From: Proteobacteria bacterium UBA1278
GTDB lineage: Bacteria > Pseudomonadota > Gammaproteobacteria > Comchoanobacterales > Comchoanobacteraceae
Assembly: GCA_002308435.1 (NCBI GenBank)
Contig: DBUY01000057.1
Coordinates: 1 to 21,214, forward strand
Direction of reading: 5' to 3'
Length of the DNA: 21,214 bases
Shown here: in pieces, positions 1 through 9,700 of the stretch
How positions within the stretch are numbered: the first letter of the stretch is position 1
Layout: the number at the start of each line of letters is the position of its first letter
The notes under the pieces: generated by a model
Seen by the model: the letters and a program-made list of their open reading frames with translations, nothing else
Told to the model about the DNA's origin: nothing
Database searches by the model: none
Translations under genes and position numbers: made by a program

Positions 1-186
1 TGTCTACTTGGTCATTATGCTGACTGGCATGGTGAGGACTTCCACTTCAAGCGCTTATCAGGATGCTTATATTTCTTGCAGTCAGACTTCTCTTCTGCCG
101 CTTACTACTTCACGGAAGCATTGTATGATAATCCGGAATGCTCAACATGTCAGGAGTATCTCACGCACTGCGAATCATTGCTGTAA
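1..186 (+). CDS. C-terminal fragment of a TPR-like protein (5' end outside window)
   Basis: Frame 1 is open from the first base to a TAA at 184-186, giving the last 61 residues of a protein. The pattern (G-LYF-Q-DF-AAYYF-EAL--NP) has the spacing of a tetratricopeptide repeat: small and aromatic residues at regular positions, an A in the second helix and a P at the repeat end. A Cys-rich end follows (five Cys, including C-STC). TPR proteins usually act as protein-protein scaffolds; the partner cannot be inferred. It runs in the same direction as dotD, whose start lies 70 bases downstream, so co-transcription is possible. The identity rests on one repeat and the N-terminal part is missing. Confidence 0.55.
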   Translation, partial: CLLGHYADWHGEDFHFKRLSGCLYFLQSDFSSAAYYFTEALYDNPECSTCQEYLTHCESLL

Positions 187-213
187 TCTTGCGTTAATTT
201 TGAGTACTACAAC

Positions 214-242
214 TTGACATCAACCGCGAGATACGATTAGAT
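214..242 (+). promoter_or_regulatory. Weak candidate promoter before dotD
   Basis: A perfect -35 hexamer TTGACA (214-219) is followed 17 bases later by TTAGAT (237-242), a poor -10 box that matches only 3 of 6 consensus positions. If used, transcription would begin near 249 and the dotD message would have a leader of under ten bases. The alternative is read-through from the TPR-like gene. Low confidence because of the -10 box. Confidence 0.25.
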
Positions 243-256
243 GTAAGTACACGCAT

Positions 257-790
257 ATGGTTGTCTCAATGCTACAGGTATTGATTATTTTGTCACTTTT
301 ACTTGTGTCAGGTTGCGCCACGGAACCAAACTCTACTACAGCTCAAACAGCAAACACGAGTGAGCTCTACACCGCCTTGACAAATACGGCTCGAGCGAGT
401 CGCTATGATGAAACTGATAGTAACAACAAGCTTGCCCAAGCGGCAGCGTCCGTCAGTGAATCACTTGCTGAACTTGCGCAGATCCAACGTTCGGTACACG
501 AGGTAAAACAGTTCAAGTCAGATCCTAACCTTGTGCGAATCCAAGCTGGTCGCGTCAGTATTGACTGGACGGGGCCTGTTGAAACACTGCTTGGTAAAAT
601 CGCACAGTCGACTGACATCCACTACCGAACAATCGGCACCAAACCACCGCTACCAATTATCGTATCAGTCACCGCAAATGACGTGTTGGTATCTGACCTT
701 GTCCGTGACGTTGCTTATAAGATTCAGACACAGGCAGCAATCAGCTTGTCTAAAGACAAAGTTCTAGAGTTGCGATACTTCAGGTCATGA
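257..790 (+). CDS. dotD: DotD, lipoprotein of the Dot/Icm core complex
   Basis: 177 residues, close to the usual length of about 160. A lipoprotein signal peptide ends in VSGC, with Cys20 as the lipidated residue. After a low-complexity, probably helical linker (about 25-90), the C-terminal half (about 93-175) has the compact fold region known to resemble the N-domain of secretins. It contains the DotD signatures DWTGP (103-107) and ELRYF near the end. DotD sits at the outer membrane with DotC and helps place DotH in the Dot/Icm core. The ATG at 257 has no good ribosome binding site; Met5 is an alternative that would still leave a lipobox. Its stop overlaps the dotC start by four bases (ATGA), implying translational coupling. 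Confidence 0.93.
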   Translation: MVVSMLQVLIILSLLLVSGCATEPNSTTAQTANTSELYTALTNTARASRYDETDSNNKLAQAAASVSESLAELAQIQRSVHEVKQFKSDPNLVRIQAGRVSIDWTGPVETLLGKIAQSTDIHYRTIGTKPPLPIIVSVTANDVLVSDLVRDVAYKIQTQAAISLSKDKVLELRYFRS

Positions 791-1560
791 TGAAACTAAT
801 CTACAGCGCAAGTAAGATCTTCATTCTCTTTGTGTGCTGTTTTACATTGTTTGGCTGTAACACCTCCAGTAGCGGCGGTAGCGTGAACCCAGAATTCAAG
901 CGGGAAGCGCGTATGACCGTTGTACGCAGCACTGCCGTAAGTTACGCGACAAAATATGCATTGTACTGGGAGTCGGTTTCCATAAACAATCATCTTGACC
1001 AAACCGGACGACAGCTGGATACCACCTTCAATTTTAGAGGCTTGCTTCTCAAAAATGATGTCCTTCCCCCGATTTTGAGACAAAGTAGCGGTAACATTAC
1101 AATGGAAGGTCCCCGAAATATCCGAACCAGTGATCGTATGTTGGAAATCATTGAGCCAGCAAGATTTTCTTCTGCAATACCTACCTGGAGAAATTACCTA
1201 CGTATGGACTTTAAAAAGCCTGACCTACCTGACTCTCGTATGCTGCCCCAGTCTACTGATGAGCGTAAAGTCTGGGATGAGGGACTGATTGAAGGGTGGA
1301 ATATTGGTCGTTGGCAAGCACGTAGTATCTTCGCCGCAAACATCGGCCTCATGCAGCGTGATATGCTTGGCATGGTGTTATATCACAAGCTGTTATCACA
1401 AGGCATGATATCACCGACCTACTCTGCTACCGCTAACTTGGGCGTGACCGGTAATGGTAAAACGATGCATTTGAATGATCGTATCGTCAAGATTACCTCT
1501 GAGTCCATGCTAACACCTGAACGCGTTGAAAGCTGGAAACCCGCAATTCTACCGTCTTAA
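787..1560 (+). CDS. dotC: DotC, lipoprotein of the Dot/Icm core complex
   Basis: 257 residues, somewhat shorter than Legionella DotC (about 300), mostly for lack of a long N-terminal extension. The signal peptide ends LFGC, making Cys24 the lipidation site. Family hallmarks are present: a FNFRGLLL...VLPPIL segment (81-97), a W-x-x-YL stretch (134-138), and EGWNIGRWQA (169-178) followed by IFAANI and a RDMLGM motif (191-196). DotC is an outer-membrane lipoprotein which, with DotD, is needed to bring DotH to the outer membrane. The first ATG overlaps the dotD stop; a second ATG follows at once (790), and either could be used. The order dotD-dotC-dotB is the conserved one. Confidence 0.93.
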   Translation: MMKLIYSASKIFILFVCCFTLFGCNTSSSGGSVNPEFKREARMTVVRSTAVSYATKYALYWESVSINNHLDQTGRQLDTTFNFRGLLLKNDVLPPILRQSSGNITMEGPRNIRTSDRMLEIIEPARFSSAIPTWRNYLRMDFKKPDLPDSRMLPQSTDERKVWDEGLIEGWNIGRWQARSIFAANIGLMQRDMLGMVLYHKLLSQGMISPTYSATANLGVTGNGKTMHLNDRIVKITSESMLTPERVESWKPAILPS

Positions 1561-1618
1561 ATACTGCAGATTGTCATAAGATGGTCTATACGTACTCCAA
1601 TGACATGATGATATCCCT

Positions 1619-2761
1619 ATGAAGACATCCTACTTAATGCCTGATGAGCCCAAAGATCGCATTGGTCCGGAAGACCTAGACCGTCTATTGGGTTTTCTCG
1701 TTCAACATGATGCGTCTGACATTACAATTCAGACGGGTGAAAAGATATACGCCGAAATTTATGGGGTGTTGTATCAAACAACAAAACGTAGAATGTCAAA
1801 AAATGAAGTCGCTTTTTTGCTGAATGCAATTTATGGACCTAATGGCACGACACAGCTTGCTTCTGGGGAAGATTTAGACACCTATTATGAGTTTCGCCCG
1901 AGTCGAGTCGAGCGCTACCGTTTTCGGGTCAATGCGACGGCCTGCTTGGTAGAGGGCTATACAGGTATTCAGATCACCATGCGTAGTATTCCAACAACGC
2001 CGCCTGAGCTCTCTGAGATGGGACTACCTGAGAATATCGTTGAGAATATTGCGCCACTCGAAGGGGCTGTTTACGTCACTGGTGCTACTGGTTCCGGTAA
2101 AAGCACGTTACTGGCCTCAATTATCAGAAGTTTTGCTGAAGATCCAGACTGTAACCGTAAAATATTAACATATGAAGCGCCTATCGAGTTTGTCTATGAC
2201 AGTATTGAAAAAACCTCCTGTTTGGTCAGCCAAAGTGAAATACCAAAGCATCTACCTTCATTTGAAGCGGGCATCCGAAATGCATTACGCCGTAAACCGC
2301 GCCTGATTCTGGTCGGTGAGTGCCGTGATCGTGAGACCATTGATGCACTCCTAGAAGCATCGCTAACTGGTCACCCAGTTTATACGACTGTGCATAGTAA
2401 TGGTGTTGCAGAAACGGTTAGGCGTTTAGTGAATAGTTTTCCTGAGGAAGAACGTAATAGTAAAATTCTTGACCTTGTCGAGACGATGCGTCTTGTTATT
2501 TGGCAACGGTTGGTTCCTACTGTGGATAAGAAGCGGACTCCGCTACGTGAGTACCTGGTGTTTGACCCTGCAATCAGAAACAAACTCGCTGTAATGAGTC
2601 CTGATGAGGTGAGTATTGAGACCCGACGTCTTGTTAAGGAACGCGGTCAAACGATGTACCATGATGCACTTGCTAAACATAAAGCTGGGATTATTGGAGA
2701 TGACGTTCTAGCCCAGGTTGAGCGTTACTCTAAAGGCCAGGATGCTGATTTAAAGCAGTAA
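1619..2761 (+). CDS. dotB: DotB, secretion ATPase of the Dot/Icm system
   Basis: 380 residues, matching the family length (about 377). It is a cytoplasmic hexameric ATPase of the PilT/VirB11 class that docks on DotO at the base of the Dot/Icm apparatus and drives assembly and transport. Visible motifs are Walker A GATGSGKST (155-163), an acidic box around YEAPIEF (185-191), Walker B LILVGECRD (229-237, Glu234) and a His box TGHPVYTTVHS (250-260). The N-terminal domain carries SDITIQTGE and YRFRVNATACLVEG, both typical of DotB. The ATG at 1619 has no clear Shine-Dalgarno; a stop at 1601-1603 limits extension, and Met7 (1637) is the only close alternative. It lies 58 bases after dotC with no obvious promoter between. 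Confidence 0.97.
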   Translation: MKTSYLMPDEPKDRIGPEDLDRLLGFLVQHDASDITIQTGEKIYAEIYGVLYQTTKRRMSKNEVAFLLNAIYGPNGTTQLASGEDLDTYYEFRPSRVERYRFRVNATACLVEGYTGIQITMRSIPTTPPELSEMGLPENIVENIAPLEGAVYVTGATGSGKSTLLASIIRSFAEDPDCNRKILTYEAPIEFVYDSIEKTSCLVSQSEIPKHLPSFEAGIRNALRRKPRLILVGECRDRETIDALLEASLTGHPVYTTVHSNGVAETVRRLVNSFPEEERNSKILDLVETMRLVIWQRLVPTVDKKRTPLREYLVFDPAIRNKLAVMSPDEVSIETRRLVKERGQTMYHDALAKHKAGIIGDDVLAQVERYSKGQDADLKQ

Positions 2762-2780
2762 TGAATCTACTTACTCGCTC

Positions 2781-5700
2781 TTAGTTTTCACCGCTCGGAT
2801 TAGTTGGTGGATTTTCTTGACCCCTGATACTGTCAGGGATAGGCGTTGGCGTTGGGTTTTCTGCGTTATTGCTAGAGCCCTCTTGGTCTCTTTTGTATAT
2901 TAAATCCCTCATTTCTTGTTGGTACTGCTCGTCATGGTATCCTGATTGATATAGCTCAGCTGCGTTTAAGTCTTTAAACGGGTCGACACCCCATTTTTTG
3001 TGTACCGCCCATTTAGCAAAACGGTTGTACATTCCGCCAAGTGCTCCTGCATCACGTTTGAGACTTTCCGGGTCAATGGCTGGCTTGAGCCCGAGTCTCA
3101 TTTGCATTGCTGTTTTTGTATCGACCCGATTCATTAACTCCTTCTTAGCTTCTGGATCACCATTGTTATAATTCTGAACTAAACGATCTACAGACCGTTT
3201 ATGAATGTCAGCCATCTTCGCACGTCGTTCATCCGCTTTCGCACGACTTTCACCATTATCATCATTTTTTCCTTGATCCCTCATCAGCAAATTCATATCT
3301 TTGATCATTTTGACTTTTTCATTTCCATAGCCCATCGCATACTTCACTCCCTTGTAGTCCTTGCTGAGTGTTGACCAAATATTTTCAGCGTTTTTCCGAT
3401 TCACTTTTCTCAGCCCTTGGCTTAGATCTTGTAAGGTGGATTGGCTAATTTGTGAGATTTGTCTGCCGAGACCAGCAACTTTATCATCGGTTTTGAGTGA
3501 TTTTGCGACTGCACCCGCGTCGGATTGAACTTGTCCTTTGGTTGCAGCCAGGATATCAACAGTACTGGTGAATCGACTATCACTACCTGAACTAACCCAT
3601 GCAAGTACTTGGTTACTGAAGCTGATCATGGACACACAACAAAATGATATGATTTCCCATGAAGTATAGGCATACACCATGATCAAGGCGATGGTAATTG
3701 CTAAAATGACTTCCCAGCTGTCGTAGGTTGCCAGCGCTGTCCCCACTGCACCGAGTGAATTTTTGATCGCTCCTGTTGTCATAATACTCGTTGTCCCTGC
3801 AAGACTAGCGTAGGTTGTAGAGAACGCGATACTAAAGGCATAGAACGAAATATTGATCACGCAGACTGACATCACCACACCAATGACAATGAGAACGGGC
3901 CTCAGAAAGGTTTGAAATAAAATCCCTATTCCCATCTCTGATTTGCCAAGAAAATCATTTCCTTCTGGATGCGCTAAGCCGACAGCAACAATTGGCCCAG
4001 CTATCAATGCCTCGACAACAGATGCAAGCCAGCCAAAAATGCCTACGATAAAAATGATGGTTGGGTACAATGGTAATAGAATAGTCAGCATGGCTCCAAA
4101 AGGAACGAGTAATGTAATGAGCGTTGTTCCAATCGTACTGTAGAAATCAATACGATCTGAATCAATTTGTGAGAATATGTTCACGCTCAATTTTACCACT
4201 GAAGTCATTTCCATCAGTAGATACTTACACTGTCGATTACACCACGGCACCGTTGCATAATTAGAGAGTGTTATTATTCCTGCTAAACCGAGCGTGGTTA
4301 CTGCGTTTGCTCCCATTGTTACGCCAGCTAACTCAGCATACATTGCCATTATGGCGTAACTGTTTAAAAATAGGTAATATGAGGCTGAAGTCATGATGGT
4401 ATAGCCGATCTCGATATAGTCGGCAATTGGGTTATAGGTAATCACTGTCCCGAACTGCGCTTCGCCGACGCTGTACATCAAACCCAGTGTTCCGATTAGC
4501 CCTCTACCTACATTGTCTTGATTCATAAAGCACCCGGCACTATTCATCTCCGAAAAGCAGTTATCAATATTTGACCCCATACAGTGACTGGAATATGTGG
4601 ATTGGCACTTTCCGTACACAGATGGATTATCCCCGCCTCCCTCGCCGGTGTACCAATCTGAGGTCATCGGCTGACTTGGATCATAGTAATGGAACCCAAT
4701 CATACGTTGTAAGATCATCATCAATGATGTAATGAAATAGTTTGACGAAACGGCGATATTCTTCCAAGTAAGGATTTTGCCTTTACTATCAATAAATTTG
4801 ACTGGATTACTGCCAAAAAATGGGGCAAGCATGCTTTGCACCATGACATTCATGCTTGTCATGTCCATACTACTTGAGAGTGCGGGGGCTTGGTTTGTTG
4901 TCGAGTTATCTGGTGACGACAAACCGAGAATCGTGTTGTAGAGATTATCCGTCCCTCGCGTTGTGCTGGTTAGCCATGTCATGATGTTATAGGTTTGTGT
5001 CATGATTAATAAGTCTTCGGTATAGGGCTGGCTAAATGGTGGCACAGTGGTATTAATTACCCATGTCGTTGGGTCTGATGATGCGATCGCTTGCTGAAAG
5101 CTATAGACTGCAAGTTGCTGTGTGCTCAATTGTTGAGTCGCATCAACGCCCTCTGTAGTGTCAATTATTGTCGCAATATTATCGATTAGTGTCCGACTCA
5201 ACTGTTCAACACAATTCCCAGAGCAGCCACTTTGCCAATAAATCTGATTTGCAGAAGCATAGGGTGATGTGAGGTTGACATAATTAGCAAGCGCAGTTTG
5301 TCGATTGGTTGTCGACGCGTCGTACGCGCATAAGGTATAGTTAGTTCGACATAGATGTTGGCCAGTCGCATCTGTGAATTGAAGCATTAAGTCGCTTTCG
5401 CCGATATTTGTGCCACTCAAACAGGTTAAATAATTTTTTTGCGTCTGAGTTTGTGTTCCCGTGCTCCAAAAGACTTTGGCTTGGTACATCGCCTCTGCGG
5501 CTGAATTATAGAGTTGTTGCAGCATCCTATAAGCTGGCTGACTCTGAAACTCCGAAACCGTCATGGTCGTTCCATCGTTATTTAGGTTAGGATTCCAGGT
5601 GATTTCGCCACAAGCTGGGTTTGTGCTACCACTGCCATCATTGCCATAGACCCCACCATAATCATCAAACTGAATGCTAATGAGACCAAGATCGTTCACA

Positions 5701-6728
5701 GTCATCTTCGTGATTCGATTAAATGAAATCGAATTTGCACTGTTATATACGGAATTTAGTGAGGGATCATCCATATTTTCCAGATCATTTTTGACGCTAA
5801 CATAGGTCGCGCAGGCAAATCTTTGCATAATATCTGCGTATTTATTTGATGTGGGTTGTGTGTTGATATTAAACAGAGATTGTGCATTGATTGTTGTGAA
5901 ATCTATTGAACTACTGCTGCCACTATCGTCATCATCTGATGAACTATCAATACCCGCAAAACTGAAAATGGTTCCGTAGGTAACAAACGCATTCAATGCG
6001 ACACGAAACGTTGAATCTGCAAACCCAACACCAAGTAAAACGATGTACATGATAAATACCTGTAGCGCAGAATAACCGACGCCGGGTATGGGAATGATAC
6101 TAAAAATGGATACTCCCATCCGAGTAAAGGTCATCATCGTGAGATTTTTTTGTAGGATGTCACCTTCAAACCCACCCATCAGAATCCCTTTACCGATTAT
6201 GCCATAACCGATGACTACACAGACCACGACAAAAATCCCCATATTCAATAACCGCATCAAATTATTGAATGTTTGCGGGCCTACTTGATTTATCTCTCCA
6301 CAATGCGGAGACCCTTCCGCGAGAAATATACCAGGCATGAATCCAAATATGCGTTCCAGCATACAATAACTCATATCGCAGGCGGCCAGGGTAAATAGTC
6401 CAGAAGTTCCGATTTCCTCTGAACCGTACACGCTGGAATTACCGTGCATTGCCTGATATTGATCAAGCGTCGATAGAAAAGCGGCGTAAAGAAATCCGGC
6501 GTATATCCAACCCTTATTCTTCGCGGTTGTATAAATATTCACCTGGTTAGGGCTACTTCCATTGCAGTTTCCTGTATAGGAATCCGTCGGTAAACTGAAA
6601 CGGTTGTAATTTTCGACACTCTCTATTGCAAAGGCTTGTTGTTGGATTGGACCCAGCAAGAGCACAATCATGCATAGACAGTAACGAAGCCATGCCTTGA
6701 ATTTTTCATACATCTTAGCTCTTGTCAT
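2781..6728 (-). CDS. dotA: DotA paralogue 3 (third dotA-type gene), long form with charged C-terminal tail
   Basis: 1315 residues, well above the roughly 1050 of Legionella DotA. DotA is a polytopic inner-membrane protein of the Dot/Icm channel. Seen here: a signal peptide (1 to about 34, ending QQAFA); a membrane pair with a PxPGVGYSALQ motif (213-223); a Ser/Asp run (261-273) after it; a large periplasmic domain to about 740 with CGEITW (372-377); and a membrane cluster ending in AGPIVAVGLAHPEGNDFLG around PEG 921-923. From about 1035 a 280-residue charged, presumably cytoplasmic tail follows, ending in a Pro/Thr-rich stretch. DotA1 and DotA2 have tails of only about 80 residues. It starts 22 bases after the dotA2 stop, with a weak GGGA site 12 bases before the ATG. 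It is last in the operon and converges on dotB 19 bases away. It is the most diverged copy, yet intact. Confidence 0.88.
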   Translation of the reverse strand: MTRAKMYEKFKAWLRYCLCMIVLLLGPIQQQAFAIESVENYNRFSLPTDSYTGNCNGSSPNQVNIYTTAKNKGWIYAGFLYAAFLSTLDQYQAMHGNSSVYGSEEIGTSGLFTLAACDMSYCMLERIFGFMPGIFLAEGSPHCGEINQVGPQTFNNLMRLLNMGIFVVVCVVIGYGIIGKGILMGGFEGDILQKNLTMMTFTRMGVSIFSIIPIPGVGYSALQVFIMYIVLLGVGFADSTFRVALNAFVTYGTIFSFAGIDSSSDDDDSGSSSSIDFTTINAQSLFNINTQPTSNKYADIMQRFACATYVSVKNDLENMDDPSLNSVYNSANSISFNRITKMTVNDLGLISIQFDDYGGVYGNDGSGSTNPACGEITWNPNLNNDGTTMTVSEFQSQPAYRMLQQLYNSAAEAMYQAKVFWSTGTQTQTQKNYLTCLSGTNIGESDLMLQFTDATGQHLCRTNYTLCAYDASTTNRQTALANYVNLTSPYASANQIYWQSGCSGNCVEQLSRTLIDNIATIIDTTEGVDATQQLSTQQLAVYSFQQAIASSDPTTWVINTTVPPFSQPYTEDLLIMTQTYNIMTWLTSTTRGTDNLYNTILGLSSPDNSTTNQAPALSSSMDMTSMNVMVQSMLAPFFGSNPVKFIDSKGKILTWKNIAVSSNYFITSLMMILQRMIGFHYYDPSQPMTSDWYTGEGGGDNPSVYGKCQSTYSSHCMGSNIDNCFSEMNSAGCFMNQDNVGRGLIGTLGLMYSVGEAQFGTVITYNPIADYIEIGYTIMTSASYYLFLNSYAIMAMYAELAGVTMGANAVTTLGLAGIITLSNYATVPWCNRQCKYLLMEMTSVVKLSVNIFSQIDSDRIDFYSTIGTTLITLLVPFGAMLTILLPLYPTIIFIVGIFGWLASVVEALIAGPIVAVGLAHPEGNDFLGKSEMGIGILFQTFLRPVLIVIGVVMSVCVINISFYAFSIAFSTTYASLAGTTSIMTTGAIKNSLGAVGTALATYDSWEVILAITIALIMVYAYTSWEIISFCCVSMISFSNQVLAWVSSGSDSRFTSTVDILAATKGQVQSDAGAVAKSLKTDDKVAGLGRQISQISQSTLQDLSQGLRKVNRKNAENIWSTLSKDYKGVKYAMGYGNEKVKMIKDMNLLMRDQGKNDDNGESRAKADERRAKMADIHKRSVDRLVQNYNNGDPEAKKELMNRVDTKTAMQMRLGLKPAIDPESLKRDAGALGGMYNRFAKWAVHKKWGVDPFKDLNAAELYQSGYHDEQYQQEMRDLIYKRDQEGSSNNAENPTPTPIPDSIRGQENPPTNPSGEN

Positions 6729-6750
6729 CCTGGTTTATATTCCCATGGTC

Positions 6751-9700
6751 TCATTCTTCAGCAATTTCTTTATCTCGTCTTTTACCCATATTGCCTAAGC
6801 CGCCAGACGATCGTCCCTGGGCAACGTCTGCCTTCGCACTACTTTTGCCTTTGTCGTATGCACCGCTGGCATCTAGTTCACCGCCTGCAGCAGATAGCTG
6901 CCCTTGTTTTCCGGATATTTCAGTACTTGCACTCGTGAGTGAGCCTGTCATATTGTTAATCTCACCGGAGATCTGTTGTAATATTTCTTCCTCTTGTGCA
7001 TTATTCATCATACTCAAACCAATCCAACTGGTCACACTGTTTGGTAGCTTGTAAATCAAACTATATGCATTCAGTATCATGTAATAATACAGCATGGTAA
7101 ACATCACCAACATCAACATGGTCATCACTGCCTGTATGGTGGCTTCACCTGTATCAATCACAGGGGTAATCCCAGTACTGTTGCCAAGAATTAATAAGGC
7201 ATAACCTTTTGCCCATGAGCCAATCTGCATGTCCATTAATGGCACAACGATATTGTAAAACATGTACGTTGATACGCTTGCCATGAGATTGCCAAAAACA
7301 AAACCCATCACGATAGTAATTGGCCGCATGAACAAAATGGCTAGTAGCATGATGGCTTTTTCAGCTTTTCCCAATAGCGGTGAATGACCTTCTGGATTAG
7401 CCATTCCAAGCAATACGATGGGCATCGCAAGTATCGTCTCGATATATTGAGTCACCCAAGTGATTACAGTCAACGTATAAATCACGACTGGGTATAATGG
7501 CAAGAAAAATGCGAATAAAGTGGCAAAGGCAATCAATGGCGTTGCGATCGCAAAATAAAGCGGGTTATATTTTGATATTACAAATGACGACATCTGCAAC
7601 ACAATCTCTGAAGGATCAAAAATCGCCGCAATGGTTGCCACCAGCGATAAGACTTTGACGAGAAATCCAATCACAATGGTGATGCTTGCTATAATCATAC
7701 CAATCCATAACGGAATAAAAATAATCCATATCAAAAAGAAAAATGGCGGTGGAAGTGGCACCCCTAAACGGGAATTTTCCTCGAGCGAGAACAGCACAGA
7801 TTGAAACTGGAAGAGCTGTGTATAAAACCAGTAATAGCCGTAGTCAACCAACACGTTACCGTACCATTGTATCAGCGAGATGCCCGCATCGAGTATGACT
7901 TTCCTCATGAACATTTTTACAGTCATGGTGATGTTAGCTGCGAATGTCGATGTACCGACGTTGAAGATAAAGGCCACCTGGTTGAGTAACACGCGAAAGC
8001 CAAACATACTGATTGCCTGAACAGGAAATAAAAATAAGAAACCCTGGCTATTTGCAAACGTATCAAACCATGCTTTGACAGTAAAATAGGTCGCTGACTG
8101 AACACTAAAAGCGAGTGTGTCTGGATAAAACTTATTTGGGTCAGTCCACAAATCATAAACATCTGCATAGTTGGAATACATGGCAATACCAGTATAATAT
8201 GATGCGAATATGGCAACTACTGGCAGCCAGAATAGTCTGACAGGCATTACGACTAGCCCCACTATAATTCCAATTCCGGCAGGTATGATAACAGTCTCGG
8301 CGTCATCGGGGGATATAAACGAACTGTCACCTGTACAGGCATTGATCGTGCTTGATGCGAATGGTATGTTGCACAGTTTGTTCATGGACTCGATGTCTGC
8401 AAATGACTTGACATCGTCCATATTAGAGATTTGGGATGTCCAACCATTATAGAAAGCTTTGACGTAATCCTTTGCTGTGACGACCACCTCACCATTTTGA
8501 TCTTCATTTGCCATAACGTACTGTTTGATGTTTTCGCATTGATTAATGTCTTTTGCGCAGGCAGTCATGGAGCTTGTGCTGTAATTTTGTGCTGGCGTTG
8601 CAGCTCCGCATCCATTACTGTTGGGAGATACGATACAGTTCGCTGCTTGTCCAACACCATTGCTTTGTGAAGTCGTCAGGTTAGAACAGGTTGCTCGAAT
8701 CATGTCGCTTCCCAACCCACCGTTGGATGTGGACTCACAAAAACTGAACCCTGAATCTGCCGTTTGTTGTGGTTTTATATAAAGATAAGCGGAGTAACCA
8801 GCGCTTGAGCTTGAGCTGTTATCCGAGTAGGACTGGAACATGGTATACGCAAAATAAAAGAAATTATTCGCTGCCATTGCCCAACCGCCGGCGGTCAAGT
8901 TATCAACCCACTGTTGTTCTGTATTTGAGATTTGGCCACCGCTGGCTTGCACCACATATGAGGTGATGATTGAGACTAGGCTACTTGAGGTCATTGAATA
9001 TAAGCTTGTTGCAATTGCTTGAGCGCTGTCACCCGAGACGGCACCACTTTCGTTATAACGCTGATAATAGCTTCGTGCGAGACTATTCAGCCCAGCTAAT
9101 TGGGGTTGAATGATCGCATTAGCGGCATTTACGTAATCATCTTTGACTGAGAATTTAACGGAACCACAGTCTTGTCTTGGGTTACTGGGTGCTGGTAGCG
9201 TCAATGTCATCTCGTTGCTTGGTGATGCAAATGGACAATTATCTCCCGATGCACAATAAATTGCCTTGTTGATATCGTTATACGCATTGTTGATACCATT
9301 GGCTTCGTCAGCCATATAATAATTATCATAGACACAGATCATCTGTGCAAACTGTCCCATGTACAATGCTGTACTTGCCAGGCCGCTTGGTTGACCCGTG
9401 ACCAACAAGGTTCCAGCTTCACTGTTGACAAAATTACCAAGTTGAGCAGCCGTATTTTGTTGCGCCTGCTCAATCGAGTACTGCTCACCAGCCGTCGAGA
9501 GTAACGATAAGCTAAACGGACCATTGAATAGCGTGACCGTCAGAGTGATCACCGTATACCACGCCGCATTAGCGACCATCACCGAGGTGATCACGATTGT
9601 TGAGATCATGGTTTGTAGGATTGAGTACCCGCTCTGCATTGGAAAATAAAGACCCATCGCAAGAAGGCTTCGAAATAAAATGAAAAATGTCTGGAATTTC

